In this document: positions 1 through 12,326 of the stretch, piece after piece
Layout of the letters: every line of letters starts with the position of its first letter
Position numbering within the stretch: the first letter of the stretch is position 1
DNA from: Pomacea canaliculata
Lineage: Eukaryota; Mollusca; Gastropoda; Architaenioglossa; Ampullariidae
DNA: 64,000 nt
Assembly (NCBI RefSeq): GCF_003073045.1
Contig: NC_037600.1
Location: 11,272,758-11,336,757, forward strand
Direction: 5' to 3'
Translations under genes and position numbers: made by a program
Notes under the pieces: generated by a model
The model's database searches: none
What the model was told of the DNA's origin: nothing
Seen by the model: the letters and a program-made list of their open reading frames with translations, nothing else

Positions 1-2607
1 ATGTCAGCGAACAAGAAGACATGGCGCAGGTGGACAAGACATGTGACCGACTTCAGAAGCTGGTGGAAGATGTTCGTAAAAAGTTAAAGGACAAGAATCA
101 CACGTCACATCTCAAAATCAGGAATTCGTTATGTGCCGTCAAGACTGACCTTAGCAACCGTCTAGGGAAGGTGACGTCACACAAACAAATTGTGACGCGA
201 GCAGTGGCAGTGTCACCACGTCCTGCACTGATACACATGAGACAGCCTCTGACAGACAGGGTCAACAGCCTTGAGATCAGCTCCGACGTGAACGTAGAGC
301 TGTTAATGAAGCCCTTGTCAAGTGAAAAACATTTTGAAAAAGTTGTGGGAGGGGTAGAAAGAGAGCTACTCAAGTTGGAGCAGCAGAAAACAGAGTCAAA
401 GGTAAACTATTTTAAAGCGAGAAATTAATTCTGAGGAAAAATGACCTTCTCTATATGTATTGTTGTGTAGATTGTCACAAATTGTTATCTGAGTGGGTGT
501 GTTTCTGTCTCCCTAAGTCCGTGTGTATCGCTCTTTCTCTCTCAATGTGTGTAAATGAGATAGACAAAGAGCGACAGAAATTGGTGTGTGCGTGTGTGAG
601 AGAATTCTAAAGGAGTTATGTCATCCAAAGGAATTCAGTATGTCATGCAATGAATTGTTGTTATTGTTACAATGAAACACTTGTTCATATATTTTATCCT
701 CAAGACAATTGACATTATTTTACAGTTGACGACACCGCCATCAGTCCTTGTGTTCCATGAAAACTGCGGGACTAACATTCGACTAACAATCTGTAACACG
801 ACCGCTAAGAAGATAAACCCAGAGCACATCGGTGATGGAGTGGTTGTGTCACGTGACGTTATGGTGGCAAACGTCTTGTATGAAGTGATGATGACACTTG
901 ATTTTTATTATTATTTACAATAAAATAAATATTTCAAAGGAAATGTTATGTTGCTGCTATGTGCTTTTATTTTATGGCCTAGAGACGAAGAGATAACAAA
1001 TCTAACATCTGTTTCATATTTTTATTTTAAATCAGTAACAAAAGATTTAGTATTAACCCATCTTAGTATACATTGTGTCTTATCGCGCTTTTCGCGGTGT
1101 AGTTTCACTGTAATGTTGATGCAGGTGGCAGTTGACGAAGTGTTAGCAGAAGACGGCTCGTTAAGCCTGGGTGTGATAACAAACCCTCATCCAGGCCTCG
1201 TTGTGACGATGTTTATCACAGGCCTTAAAGACTCCGTCATCATCGAGCCCGACTGCGTCTTTCACCAAAAATCAAGTGTAAGTTTCCATGGCAACACGTA
1301 GGGTAAAATAGGAAAAGGGCTTGTTTGGTCTATGTGTGACAGATAAAGTTAAATATGTTTTAATATTTTTTCTTCATCAGCATTCTTAACTGTTTCATTT
1401 ATGTCACTGTTTTAGTGAGTAGGTACAACTCAGCGCCAGGTATTAATTACCCAAATTTAATATTTCATTATCTTTTGAAAATTATTGCAGAAAGAGGTCA
1501 ATAGTACTAACATTAGAGTTGTATGTGAATGTGAAGCTAATAAGTGAGCTGGGATATCTGAGGAGGTCAAGATTGTGACAGTTTCCTAGTAACGCTTATA
1601 GAGGTGTGCCTCAGGAATAGAGTGGGATACTACCCTAGATGTGTGGAAATAATATCTTAAGCTAAGGAATATCCAATAAGTAAACCGAAATCAATCACAT
1701 TAAAGCTTTAATTTTGCTGAGAAAACCAGATTTCAACTAAGTGCACTTTCCTTTGAGAATCACGAAAAAAAAAAACCCCACCAAATAACCCTTGCCCTAA
1801 ACCAATATTTTGCCAATATTTGCCCAATAGATGATTTGCCTCATAGCTCGCAGAGGGGATCATATTTGTCTGTCATTGTTCCCAGTTAAAAAAAACCCCA
1901 AAAACTAACAGGTCACAATAGAATTCTAGTCGGGAATCAACTTGGGGGACTGATGGAATCAAATAATTTCACTTCTAAACCTATAATTTATTAAAAGCAT
2001 TAGTCATCAGTCATTTGTCTTCAGGTGATGAGCACAATCGGCGAAGGTCTCAAGAGACTTCAAGTCGGGAGTCGAGTTGGGGTCCTGGTGGACACATCCA
2101 ACGATCTTCACCTCTTCGTCGACGGACAGGACCGGGGTGTTGCAGCAAAAGATGTTAAACAACCTTGTTTTGCTGTCTTTGATATGTACGGTACAGTTAA
2201 TAAGGTAAGAGACAGAGGTAAAAGTAACACTATAGAGATGTTTGTTGTTGCCTAGGGAAACTTTAAGGGTCTTTTACATGTTAACATCGAAAATGAACCT
2301 TGACATCTGTAAGTCATGAATGATGAAAACAAAGCCACTTTTATTTCATTTTTGACTATAGTAACTTACAAGTGTACTTTTTTTAATACTTCTTTTTAAA
2401 TTCTTTGTTTAGACATTTTGTTGTGGTTCGTAGTAGAAGAAATAGTAGCAGAAGTAGTAGTAATAGATCCCAGAGCTTTTCTTTAACTTTTTTTTTTTTT
2501 TTTTTTTTTTGTATGTATGTATCGTATTAAACCATGTTTACCTGATCCATGCTACTTTTGTCTTCGTTGAGCAGGTCACAGCACTTCCTCCATCTAGAAG
2601 GATATGA
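1..2607 (+). CDS. C1: RBCC-NHR (TRIM-like) E3 ligase, 5' part outside window
   Basis: The window opens inside the first exon, in the coiled coil, so the RING and B-boxes lie upstream. Coding exons by homology and GT-AG sites are <1-401, 726-884, 1125-1277, 2025-2204 and 2575-2607. All junctions are phase 0 and the stop is TGA at 2605. The last four exons encode one C-terminal domain with the landmarks of a Neuralized homology repeat: FHENCGTNIRL near its start, a GVVVSRD block, a LGVITNPHPG block, and VGVLVDTSNDLHLFVDGQD with FAVFDMYG near its end. NHR domains are SPRY-like protein or lipid binding modules. With the RING seen in its paralogues, the likely role is a cytoplasmic ubiquitin ligase; the substrate is unknown. 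No disabling change is visible in the part present. Its closest relative is C4. Intron 2 lacks about 30 bp that C4 has just before exon 3. Confidence 0.8.
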
Positions 2608-4380
2608 AAAAATGTGAAGAACAAGAAGGCTGTGATAGGAACAAGTGAATATGTTCTTGATTTACGACATCAGCCTGGGTATTGATATTGCCGTTGTCAG
2701 CCCTCATGTATTTATTTAATTCACCTGTTTACTATCCAAAACAAAAAATGTTGAACTGTTTCGCGTTTTATTTTTTTCTTTGTTGAAGCCCATGAAAAAA
2801 CTATTAACATGAGACTTTTATTGCAGTTATATCAGCTGCCCTTTACCCCCTCCAGACACAGTTATGTACAGACAAAGATTTTCAAACTGCATCATCCCTC
2901 CTGCCCAGTTCCCCTTACAGATTCTTTTCCTACATATATACTTTCTCCCAGGGCAAAATTAAAGTTGGCTCTCACTTGGCCTTCATCCGTTTTGCTTTGT
3001 TTTTGCTACTCATTATCTGAAATTATTTTTCGGCAACCGTAAAAGTGACTAGGTGGTACTGTGAGCTTCTCTTTGATTCTACTCACTCTTTATCTTTATC
3101 AATGAAGGTGAAGGTGTGTAGCTCGATCTGCTTAAACTACCAAGAATGTACTGCCCAGGCGCTAAATGATTCTTTTTGTATTGTTCCTGGCTTCTCTATT
3201 GCGCTTTTATTGGTATTTCAATATGTTTCAAGTGAAAGATTAAGATTTTTGAGTTTTCGTTGAGAAATTGTCCTTCATTTACTCAGTACGAGATTTACTT
3301 TTAGCATTGAGTGATAGATAAACGGTTTCTTGTATCAGTTAACATACTTAAAAATTTGATGTGTATTGTTGAAGCAATAAAGACTTTAAATCTTTCAGCA
3401 ATCTACAGGGTTTACAATAAGTTGCCTTCTACTACCTGACGTTCAATTTTTGTAAAACTAATTGTTTTTACTGTATTGCTCATTCTTTACTTTTAAAAAC
3501 TTTTCACCTCTTGTATTAAATTGTTCTTTTATAGTTGTCACTTAATTTTATATCGTACAAGTTATATAATAGTTGATAATTTTTTTCAAGAAAAAGTACT
3601 AATTTTGAATCACTGCATACAGTCTTCAGAGAGTAATACTTAAAAGTATAAGTCTTCACATACAAGCATATATCTGTACCTATATACAAAATATTTTTAG
3701 TCACCAGGTTATTTATATAAATTTTTAGACATAACTTCTACTGCTTCTACACACAGTCTACCTGCTACCCTTTTACTACTCATGTTGCTAATTCTACTAC
3801 TCTTCCACTGCTGAATGAAATGTATTAATTCAAAATTAAAGTGTTTGTTTTTCTATTTAACTAAAGTAAACATTTGGTTTAATCGCAGAAGCAGAGCCTT
3901 ACTTTAACACAATAAAAGGCTAGATGCCATCTCTAACATACAGCAAGCAGTCAGTGACAGCAGGGATAGAAGGTGGTCTGTTCTATGTACATTGTACACT
4001 GTATAAGTAATTTATATATAATGTTTGCACAACAGTATATTCAACTTATGGATTATAATAATACTATCTGTTCCATTTTACTAGAAAAGAAATGTATCTA
4101 TGCAGGGAACTATATACATGTATCTGTTTATATATTTTTATACAAATGTCTGGTTTGTGGTATTAAAAGATTGAGAAGTAATTACTAATAAGGACATGTA
4201 GCCAATGTCCTTAAAGCAGCAAAAGATGTCATATAACAAATTCTTTTCTTCTTTATCTTTATGGTAAATTAGTAGAAGTAGTCAGAGATCTGGCCTTTGG
4301 GAATATTTCAACTGCCGCTATCAACTGAAAAAAAAATTCCTTCAATGTATACATTTATTTACACCTGATACACTCACTGC
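2608..4380 (+). other. 3' flank of C1, no gene seen
   Basis: AT-rich sequence after the C1 stop. It probably starts with the 3' UTR and then becomes intergenic. Short ORFs here (for example 72 codons at 3045-3263) are also present in unit B, but only because the duplication is recent. They have no recognisable domain. Confidence 0.5.
3376..3381 (+). terminator. Candidate polyadenylation signal of C1
   Basis: AATAAA in the context gaagcaataaagac, about 770 bases after the C1 stop. The same hexamer and context recur at 31605-31610 behind C4. The site is inferred from position and motif only. Confidence 0.35.
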
Positions 4381-4389
4381 ACACACAAC

Positions 4390-4600
4390 CTGTGGCTTGT
4401 GATACTCTACAGTGCGAACAGAGAGTTAGTTATTCACACTGTAGAGTGTCTTCTATTTAAAGATATCAACACAGAACATACACCTGTCTACTCACACGGA
4501 AATTCCCTGTTGAGAAGAACGGTTTGTTTCCGGGAAGAGTCAGGTAAGTAACCTTGCTTAAACTGATCAAAGGCGGATAAACTGTCATTTTTAAGAGTTG
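4390..4600 (+). promoter_or_regulatory. Conserved module between genes with a splice-donor-like site
   Basis: A block containing ggcttgtgatactctacag, gagagttagttattcac, aaattccctgttgaga and a donor-like cag|gtaagt (intron start 4544) recurs behind C4 (32620-32830, donor 32774) and, more diverged, behind C5 (46730-46950). In each case it lies between one family member and the next position in the array. It may hold the promoter and an untranslated first exon of the following gene, or be a conserved 3' flank. The C5 version reads cagttaagt and has lost the donor GT. Confidence 0.35.
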
Positions 4601-5333
4601 TTAAGAATCTTATCGATCAATTTGTACTATTAAACCTGTTAACTATGCATTTTTGTAAAACCTAGATATAATTTCTGTTAATAATGATATTCGTACACCT
4701 CTTTAATGTATCGACGTTTCTTTCCGACCAAATGATGAGAAATATGCAACAAGTATTAATCGTAGCCGCACAGCATGCTCAAAATCAGAGAATTACTTTA
4801 TGAATACTAAAAAATTAAAAGAATTTCCGTTACATAAGCTATAATAAATTAACATTTGTTTACTTTTTAGTCATTTTACGACACTCAGACATATTAATGA
4901 TAGACACGTCAGATTTACGGTAACACTGACAAGGGAAGCTACTACTTGGTATCAACTTTATTTTCTCACAAGATTACTTCCCATTTGAACGATAATAGTC
5001 TGGTTTAAGGATTGCATCGAAGTCTACTTCACACCTAGGTTATTTTCGGATTATCTTACATTAGTCTTCAGCTTTTTTTCAGTCGTAGTTGTCTCAAGGG
5101 AGGTCTTGCTTGATAACTACTACATTTTATTTATTTATTACTTCCCATGCGTTTTTTACTCGGCTGATTCAGAGACTTTTTTGTCACTAATACAGGTGAA
5201 TAATGAAGAGCTCCATAGCTCTAATGTTATGTATTAACTAATTAACACTTACTTTTAGCGTGCTAGGGATTTATTAGCTTCAAATGCATCTCACATATTT
5301 CATAAGTTTGAATTATATAGTTTGCCTACCAAG

Positions 5334-5846
5334 ATGGCGACAGCATCAGCAGAGCCCAACGAAAGAGAGTGTCCGGTGTGCATGAATGACTTCGAGACAC
5401 CAAAGATTCTACCGTGTGGTCATCTCCTGTGCCGAAAATGTGTCATTCCGTTGTGGAAAACTAATGCTTGTCCGCTGTGTAGAGGTCAAATTTTTGATTC
5501 TCCGTTACACTTCATGTTAATATTTAAAGTGGTGAAGATAGAAAACTTTGTCAACCACCTGCCGACAGATTTTGTGATGGAAGCGCTGGTGCAGAGTGCT
5601 CGTGTGCTGGCTAAAGGTACCGCGTGTGGGACATGCGATGCCAATAACAAGGCTGAGTTTATCTGTATGCAGTGCCTGGACACAATGTGTTCATCATGTC
5701 ACAAGATACACAAGAAGATGTCAATGTCCCGCAGTCACGATGTGGAGAGTCTCTCCTCTGTGACACCTGAGCGTCTGGCTGCTAGCGGCCCCCCGCTGTG
5801 TGCTGACCACGGCGACAAACAGTTTCTCTTTTGTCAAGATTGTTAA
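5334..5846 (+). pseudogene. C2: truncated RING plus B-box fragment of the RBCC-NHR family
   Basis: An open frame of 170 codons starts at the family-typical ccaagATGgc. The RING is complete: CPVC, then CGH, then CRKC, then CPLC. B-box 1 is also complete (CGTC, CMQC, CSSC, two His). A divergent stretch after the RING (around residues 49-75) replaces the EQSDGSSS linker of the other copies. B-box 2 begins (LCADHGDK) but stops at TAA 5844, where homology to the other first exons also ends. No coiled coil or NHR follows within 3 kb. It is best read as a 5' remnant left by a rearrangement. It could still make a RING/B-box-only protein, since its zinc ligands are intact. Confidence 0.7.
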
Positions 5847-8800
5847 GGTCTAAACTGTGTTTATGTACACTTTCCTGTCTTTCGAAAATAGAAAATAAAA
5901 TGTTCGGAATATTTAGAATTAGTTAGTTTCCTTAGTTGTCTGTGTGGGTGTGTTTGTGTGGGTGTTTGTGTGTTTTACAGGTGGTATCATCCGCAATCCT
6001 TACACATGGTTTTCCCCCCTTAAACTTACAGTCGATATATTATCAATATTATTGATATCAGAAGAGACAAAGAAAGGTTTCTTTTCTAAAAAAAAATGTT
6101 ACAGACTCCTAAGAAACTCTATTTTGTTCTACATCCCTCTATTTCTGTTACTCCCAAGCTTCAACGAACTATGTGAATTAAGTCTTGCACACACTTGCTC
6201 ACGCATGCGTACGACAGATTACAAACACACAACATCTTTATGAGTTCACGCAGGCAAAGGTGAAGAATATTTAGTTGTAGTCAGAGATGGAAAGTGAAAG
6301 CATTAATGCTAGACAGTGGTCAGAGAGGTGGAAGTCAGGAGAAAGTACCTTGCTTCAGGACCTGAACGAAGACAACACCACAGGTCGTCCATCAGATGGT
6401 AGAACAAGAATTTACCGTTGCCCTAGTGTTGTAGACTCAGTGCGTGTAAACTAACAATACTCTTGTAAGCAAGATTGAGACTGTGGCATGAAAATACAGA
6501 TGTTTTGGTTCTAAATGATAATACGTATACGCCTCTAGAATCACAATTAAGTGTATTAAATAAAAGAACATTGATGCACATTTGTTCGTTCCCAGTGCTC
6601 AGTACTACAGATTACTTCTTTTTTCGTATCATAACCGTGTGATGATAAGTTGTAATAAAAAAGTGTTAATAAGTTTGGAATATCTACATGTGAACCTAGA
6701 AAGTTTATAGACATGCACACTGACCACAAACACGTAAATAGATGAAGATACAATCAGCCTGCAGAAGCCAGCTCTTGGCTGACCATTTGGCTGAAGAGAT
6801 TGTTGGCCGTCGTAGAGGTCAAGTGTAGGTATGGCAGGTCAGTACAGACATTAACAAACCAGTTATTCACAGATTGCTTAAAAAGTGCGTTTTTTCACTG
6901 TTATGAATAAAAACAATTAATCTGTAATATTGTATGCGACTGTAATCACTGAATGCGATTTTTTCAATGTGTCCTTTTTTGTACATTGGCGAACTTTGGA
7001 CCACGCTTTTATTTCTAGACAGGCTTGATGAAACATTCCCCCATATTTGAATGTAGGACCTTTAGGAACTCAATCTATAAAAAGCATGTTCAATCGCATT
7101 TTAGACATCTTCACGGCAATGGCCTAAATACTAGGCTAGAAGCCAGGAAGAACAGCAAAGGAAATTAATTTTTTTACCCATTATAATCCATCCAGAATAT
7201 TTCAGAATAATTGTATGTGAAGGTGATTGATATTAAAAAGAAATGCAATTGATGCTGTCGACCCTTTGTCCGAATATTGAAACACATATTTACAATAAAA
7301 AAATTAATGCACGTTTAGAGATAAACAAAGAAAAGTTTGATAAACAATGGCTACCATAATTATAAATAACTTGTTTACTAAACTAAATACTCTCTCTATA
7401 TATAAATGACTTCGTGATTACCTAAAACTACATATGTCTTGATATAATAGACATTAATATTTTTGTTTTGTCAGCCTATGACACATGGGATCCAAGGTAC
7501 CTTCTATTGCTTGATTTGTGTGGTATGACAAAAGAAAACATACTCTGTTTCTGTTGTGTAAAATTTTACATTGCTGGCTTCATTGGCAGATGGGTGTATT
7601 CTTAAAATGACTGGTAATATATGTGCATGTGTTTGTTTTTCTGTTGTTATATTGTAAAATATTGCATATTTATGTGAAATGTATCTGTGAGAGATAAAAA
7701 ATGTTTTTTTAAAAAAATGATGCTGCCGTGGTTCTGTGTCTGCATTGATGAACACACGCTCACACACACACACACACCTTCGATCAAATGTCTTATCGAC
7801 AAACTCACAAGGAATAAGTGAACTGTTGTTTTCTAGGAATCAGACTAATTTTACTAAAGGTACTTCATTGTTTATGCCGAACCCTGCGCTATATTTCAAG
7901 GGTCCTTATTGCGCTGTTGCGAATGTCAGATAGGCAGAGCTTATAACGAACAGACAGACTGACAATGTTGTCTTACGCAACCAAGATGGAAATTTGGGGT
8001 ATTTTTTTCTCTATAGCAACACATTTCATTCTATACTTATAGAATCCATTCTATAGCTAAAGAGCAAAGAAAGTTGTAAAAGTTAAAGTATTTCATATAT
8101 ATAAATATAACTTATAAAATAAATTCTGTACAGAGCTGAAATGCATACAGAACGAGGCTGGCTTACTTGCATATGGGGAAAGAAGGTCAAAGATCAACTA
8201 ATTAGTGCCCTGGAAACATAGCCTTATAATTTATGGCGTATTCACGCTCTGGACACCTCGTCGTGACAAGAAAATTTTAAAGAAAAAGTAACTCAACAAA
8301 TCAAGATATGCGCTAGAGAAATGAATAGAGATGGTGACCTCACACAGATATACAGCAAGCATGTAATATATTTTTTTGCTCCGTTCAAAGCACACATAGA
8401 TATCAACGGGTATCAACTGATAGAGCACACGACCAAACGTTCTAGCTCTCGCCCCTCTGTTGATAACTCCATTCGTTATCATTTTACTGCTCATAGCAAA
8501 ATGTTGATTTGCTAACAAAGACAAACCATTCTTTCCAGGGAGTAAATGTCTCTATCCTCGTGTAACTATGTTTCTGATAAATGCATAGTACTTCAAACTT
8601 ATTTCTTGGGTGACCTAAAGGTAATCAATTTTTATCGTATTTAGATGATAGATACATATTTATTAAAAATTATTTATAAATAAATGAATGTTCTCTGACG
8701 CAGTTTATTTTACAACACCGCACCTGACTTTCCTTTTAAAAAAGTGAAGAAGATTTGGGGAGTGTTGTATGCTTGTCTCAATCATCAATTTGTTTGCTTT

Positions 8801-8939
8801 ATGTGCTGCATCGGTCAAGCAAAGTTTGTTAGAGGATTATACCGACTGTCATTAATCTGTAGCTCAGATATTTGAGATACACCGAAAGCAAACCAAACAA
8901 ATACTTCTCTCGTATATCGTCGGAACATTCCCAAACATA
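5847..8939. other. Intergenic, no gene seen
   Basis: AT-rich DNA after C2. It contains a short CA run near 7756-7776 and scattered short ORFs without recognisable domains. I see no RNA gene, terminal repeats or conserved family exon here. Confidence 0.4.
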
Positions 8940-9080
8940 CCAGTAAATTAATGTTCAGCAAACAGATATATCTTAGTGAGTTAGTGTGACTCAGGTAGGA
9001 AATGTGTAATGACATTCATTGTTGCAGGTATTAAGTCTTCAGTTGACTTAAGTGTTCGATACCTTCTATCAAAAATAAAA
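8940..9080 (+). promoter_or_regulatory. Orphan copy of the family 5' flank
   Basis: The stretch around 8955-9080 (gcaaacagatatatctta, gtgagttagtgtgactcagg, then a cattcattgttgcaggta block) resembles the DNA just upstream of C3 (about 17985-18060), C4 (about 27415-27500) and C7 (about 54260-54330). No RING exon follows. It marks a lost family member or a stray copied promoter. Confidence 0.4.
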
Positions 9081-9447
9081 CACACCTTAAAAGGGAAGCT
9101 ACTGCATTAAAAAAAACTCGTCAGATTGAAATAAGTATTGCTTCCGATTTTACCATTTCGGGTACTGGTCTTTAAATAACAACACCAAAGTCAATTAAGA
9201 ACGTACACTAGTGGTGAGCGATGTTCAGCATGGCTGACGGTCATGCTCCTGTCTATGGGAGAGAAAATTTACTCTAAACCTACTTCAGTCGATGTTAAAG
9301 ATGTTTGAAAAATAGTAAAAATAGTTTTTAAAAAAATCAGGGAATGTACAAATGAAAGATTGCTGCACCCGCTGTGTTACAAAAGAATAACCGATTGTGA
9401 GACGTGGTGAGTTCTGCTTCTGCCGACTTCGTAAACAACTCTAAGCT

Positions 9448-10180
9448 TTGGTGAACACAGGCCAGGTTATGGCCTCAATGAAACAAAAGGACAAAAAAAG
9501 AAAGAAGGCTTCAAGTTCTGAAGAAAGTGCGATGGAAAGCTCAAAAACAACGGACGGAGGAGAGAGAACAGGCCCGTCTTTCGTGAGAAATCGGATAGTA
9601 ATTCCAAAAAAGGTAGGCCGTCGCAGTCTAGAGACAGGCAACAAACGCTACTTACACAGGCCTTTGTCGTCAAACAAGGTGACAATGCTGCTATTGTAGA
9701 AAGACTTGAGGCCTTACAGAAAACGACCGATTCGATGAAACAGCTGATAGAAAACAGCAGATGTTCACTTGCTGAGCAAATTGATAAAAAAAATAGAAAT
9801 TCTTACAAGCACTTTGTTTGAATTAAGAACAGAAAATGATCATCTAAAAAAATCTTAGAACAAACGCAAAAACAAGTAAAAAGCTTGGAGGAAGAATCAC
9901 AAAGTTTGAGAGTACAATGTGCAGAGCAGAAGGAACAAATCAACGTGCTGGAACAGTACTCACGACGTGAATCTATACGTGTGTTCGGGATACAGGGAGA
10001 CACAAAAGAAGAAACACCTGCAGACTGTAAAAAAAAATACTGCATATGATTCAGCATGTGCTTGGTTTGACAGATATTGATAGTGCCAAAATTTCGACAC
10101 TTCATCGAGTGGGGAGAGTGACGACAAACAAACCTCGACCAGTGATCATAAAATTCGTGTCGCGCAAGGACAGAGATATG
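9448..10180 (+). pseudogene. LINE ORF1 remnant (coiled coil plus L1-ORF1p-like RNA-binding region)
   Basis: The lysine/serine-rich N-terminus is open from 9448 to 9699, then the frame shifts. Coiled-coil sequence follows around 9690-9960, broken by stops and shifts (for example near 9820 and 9850). The EQYSRRESIRVFG motif at about 9950-9990 is typical of L1-type ORF1 proteins, and a RPVIIKFVSRKDRD motif lies at about 10137-10178. In the family this protein is an RNA chaperone for the retrotransposition particle. This copy is dead. Confidence 0.7.
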
Positions 10181-10467
10181 GGCTCCGGTGCATAGGCGGT
10201 CTTAACTCGAGTTAAGACAGCAGTTAAGCCAAGCACGCTGTCTTAGCCTAAGACGTCTGCTAAGCGCGATGCATGGGCGGTCTCAACTCGCTAAGCAAGC
10301 GGTCTTCGTCTTAAAATTTAAGACTGGTCCCCCCCTGGCTTAACTCCTTGCTTAGCCGCGCCACTCTGCTTACGCATGACCGCACGGCGGCTGTCGTAGT
10401 AACAGTGGCGCTTGGTCGTGTTGTTTACTGAGTTGCCCTGCGTATACCATTGACAGATACAGATTTT

Positions 10468-11539
10468 TCACTACTTAGGGATCCATCAAATCCATTTGAA
10501 ATGTATGACGTCGATTTGTTTCATCGTTTTCGATTCCGTCGAGCGAACGTAACAGTGGAAAATGATTTCGACCATCATTTTCACGAAAAGACTCTATTCC
10601 GCCTTTGCTGCAGGTAAGACATAGTCACCACCACTATATAAATATAATAATTAATAAGTGTAATTGACAGCATTACGTTAAAAATATTTAATAATGTTAG
10701 CATGACTTCAAAATATAATCACATAACAAACAATGGCGTATAACTTAAGATGGTGTTGACGACAGTGGGTGATGTTTGTGTTTTATTATTGCTGCTCTCA
10801 GGTAAACATGAGACACAAAACCAATACATTTTTGGAAAGGATAAAACTTGAACTTTGCAATAAAAGTAATGAAAATTTTCTACTTTCACTCTGGTGACAG
10901 CAATAATCCAAGAAAATTCACAGTTTGCTATACTTGGCTCATATGAGCAGAGGCACAATTCTGGCCCATCCACTGTGCTCCAGGGTTAGGGTTAGGGTTA
11001 GTATTGTTTTAGAGTATTATTAACATTAACATTATTAAAAAATTGATGTCATTGTATTTAAGTAGAACAACACAGAATAAAGTAGCAGAGCACCCAGAAT
11101 CTCCGATATAGTTTGATTTAATACATGTTTATCAATTTGACAGGCATTTCCTTGCAGTATGTCTCAAGTTGTAAGCATGTGGCTCAAGAGGTAAATAATC
11201 ATAATAGGTTAATGTTCACATCGTCCTTTTTAACTAAAAATGGACAGTTTCGTTGAGATGTGAGTACTAAAATATATAAATCATTGAGGTCAATAATGTT
11301 TCCTATGTCTTTTGCAGGTGATAGTGGCATCACAATTTTATGCAAAAAAGGCATAATGCAAGTTGTAGTGGCTGACACTTTTGGCATTGACATGGGATGA
11401 ATATGGGAGACAGTGGCTACCCGCTGACTGATTGGCTTAGTATCCCCCTTTTTTTAAAATGCAGACACTAGAGCCAAGGAAAAGTTCAACTATGCCCACA
11501 GCTCAACAAGTAACACATTGAGAGAACCAATGATGTTCT
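10468..11539 (+). pseudogene. Harbinger-type transposase fragments
   Basis: The first fragment (10468-10613) reads LLRDPSNPFEMYDVDLFHRF and continues into a basic stretch. This matches the N-terminal region of PIF/Harbinger nucleases and ends at a plausible donor (cag|gtaaga). The second (11403-11539) contains MGDSGYPLTDWL and, after a short disruption, AKEKFNYAHSSTSNTLREP. These are the familiar segments around the last part of the DDE domain. The central catalytic region between them is not recognisable, so the gene is inactive. Confidence 0.65.
10983..11000 (+). repeat. Short telomere-like repeat, (GGGTTA)3
   Basis: Three perfect copies of the metazoan telomeric hexamer within the Harbinger remnant. 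This is too short to imply a former chromosome end. Confidence 0.7.
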
Positions 11540-11849
11540 CAAAATTGGTTCCATTTCTTCAGGAACAACTACGATAATACTGTCTTTGCTTTGTCAGGTT
11601 TAAAATGCACAAGTTTTGCTTGTGGCTGGTTAGTATGTGTCTTTACTCCATGTTGTAATATATTGCACCCTTTTGTTTGCATCATGGTTTAGAATACATA
11701 AACTCCTCCCTTTAATATCCAATGCTCCAGAATATATTGTGTGACATCAGATACATCCCTGCCAAGCAGCAAAAATCATCAGGTGTTCCATTGTGCTGTC
11801 ATAATTTCTAACTGAATGGTCACAACATTTATTATTCAATTTGACTTTG

Positions 11850-12299
11850 GCTGAATAGCAGCATCCGCCTCAACCAGTCGGTCAACACTTTGAGCAGCCG
11901 GCATTACCAATTCATTTTCCATCTGTTTTTACATGTAGTATTTGTTACCTCAGCCTGCGCCAGATTTATTTTGATTTCCATCAATTGCGATTCTTTTTTA
12001 ACATGATCAAGTTCACTGTCCAGGAGATACAAAGTTTTTCTTTCTTTAATCTGGATTCTTTTGTATCATCAGGTATTTTGTTTTCTTCAGATGACTCAGT
12101 TGACGGATGGAATACTGGCTGCTTGGTACATCACCTTGGTGTGTTTTATCTGACAGTCAAAAAGATTTTTTTCAGAAATGTGCAACTGTCTAGGCATAAG
12201 CCACTTTGACAGCTTTGAATATTGCTCTCTGGCTCTCAGTGGTGTTGATGCTGCATGAAAGAAATATTTTGTAGAAATTGATTCATGACAATTTGACAA
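11850..12299 (-). pseudogene. Possible remnant of the Harbinger companion (Myb/SANT-type) gene
   Basis: On the minus strand, 12299-12096 is open for 67 codons. Further on, near 12030-11945, a helical stretch LDSELDHVKKESQLMEIK can be read. Charged helical tails of this kind occur at the C-terminus of the DNA-binding partner protein encoded by Harbinger elements. The match is weak and rests mainly on location inside the element. Confidence 0.25.
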
Positions 12300-12326
12300 G
12301 GGAGCACTGAGTACTTACCATTGCAT

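Larger units (their letters stand above)
1..4943. repeat. Segmental duplication, unit A (C1 and its 3' flank)
   Basis: This stretch matches 28235-33173 almost base for base by eye, exons, introns and intergenic DNA alike, with only scattered substitutions and small indels. It runs from the coiled coil of C1 (match begins outside the window) to the string gggaagctact at 4933-4943. After that the two copies differ: unit A continues into the C2 region and unit B runs into an LTR element. Confidence 0.9.
10182..12326 (+). mobile_element. PIF/Harbinger transposon remnant inside the LINE
   Basis: It starts at about 10182 with gggctccggtgcataggcgg, a Harbinger-style terminal sequence, followed by tandem taag/ttaag-rich GC-rich repeats. 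Two stretches of Harbinger transposase (10468-10613 and 11403-11539) lie on the plus strand. Possible companion-protein debris lies on the minus strand near 11850-12299. No matching inverted terminus was found at the right end, so that boundary is set by where LINE ORF2 homology resumes. Confidence 0.6.

Noticed and set aside
3045..3263. 72-codon ORF also present at 31275-31493
   Set aside because: Shared only because both lie in the recent duplication. It has no domain, codon signal or splice context.
5944..6243. 99-codon ORF after C2
   Set aside because: Low-complexity start and no family resemblance. It does not continue the C2 homology.
10983..11000. Telomere-type repeat as evidence of a chromosome fusion
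   Set aside because: Only three units, inside a transposon remnant, with no subtelomeric context.
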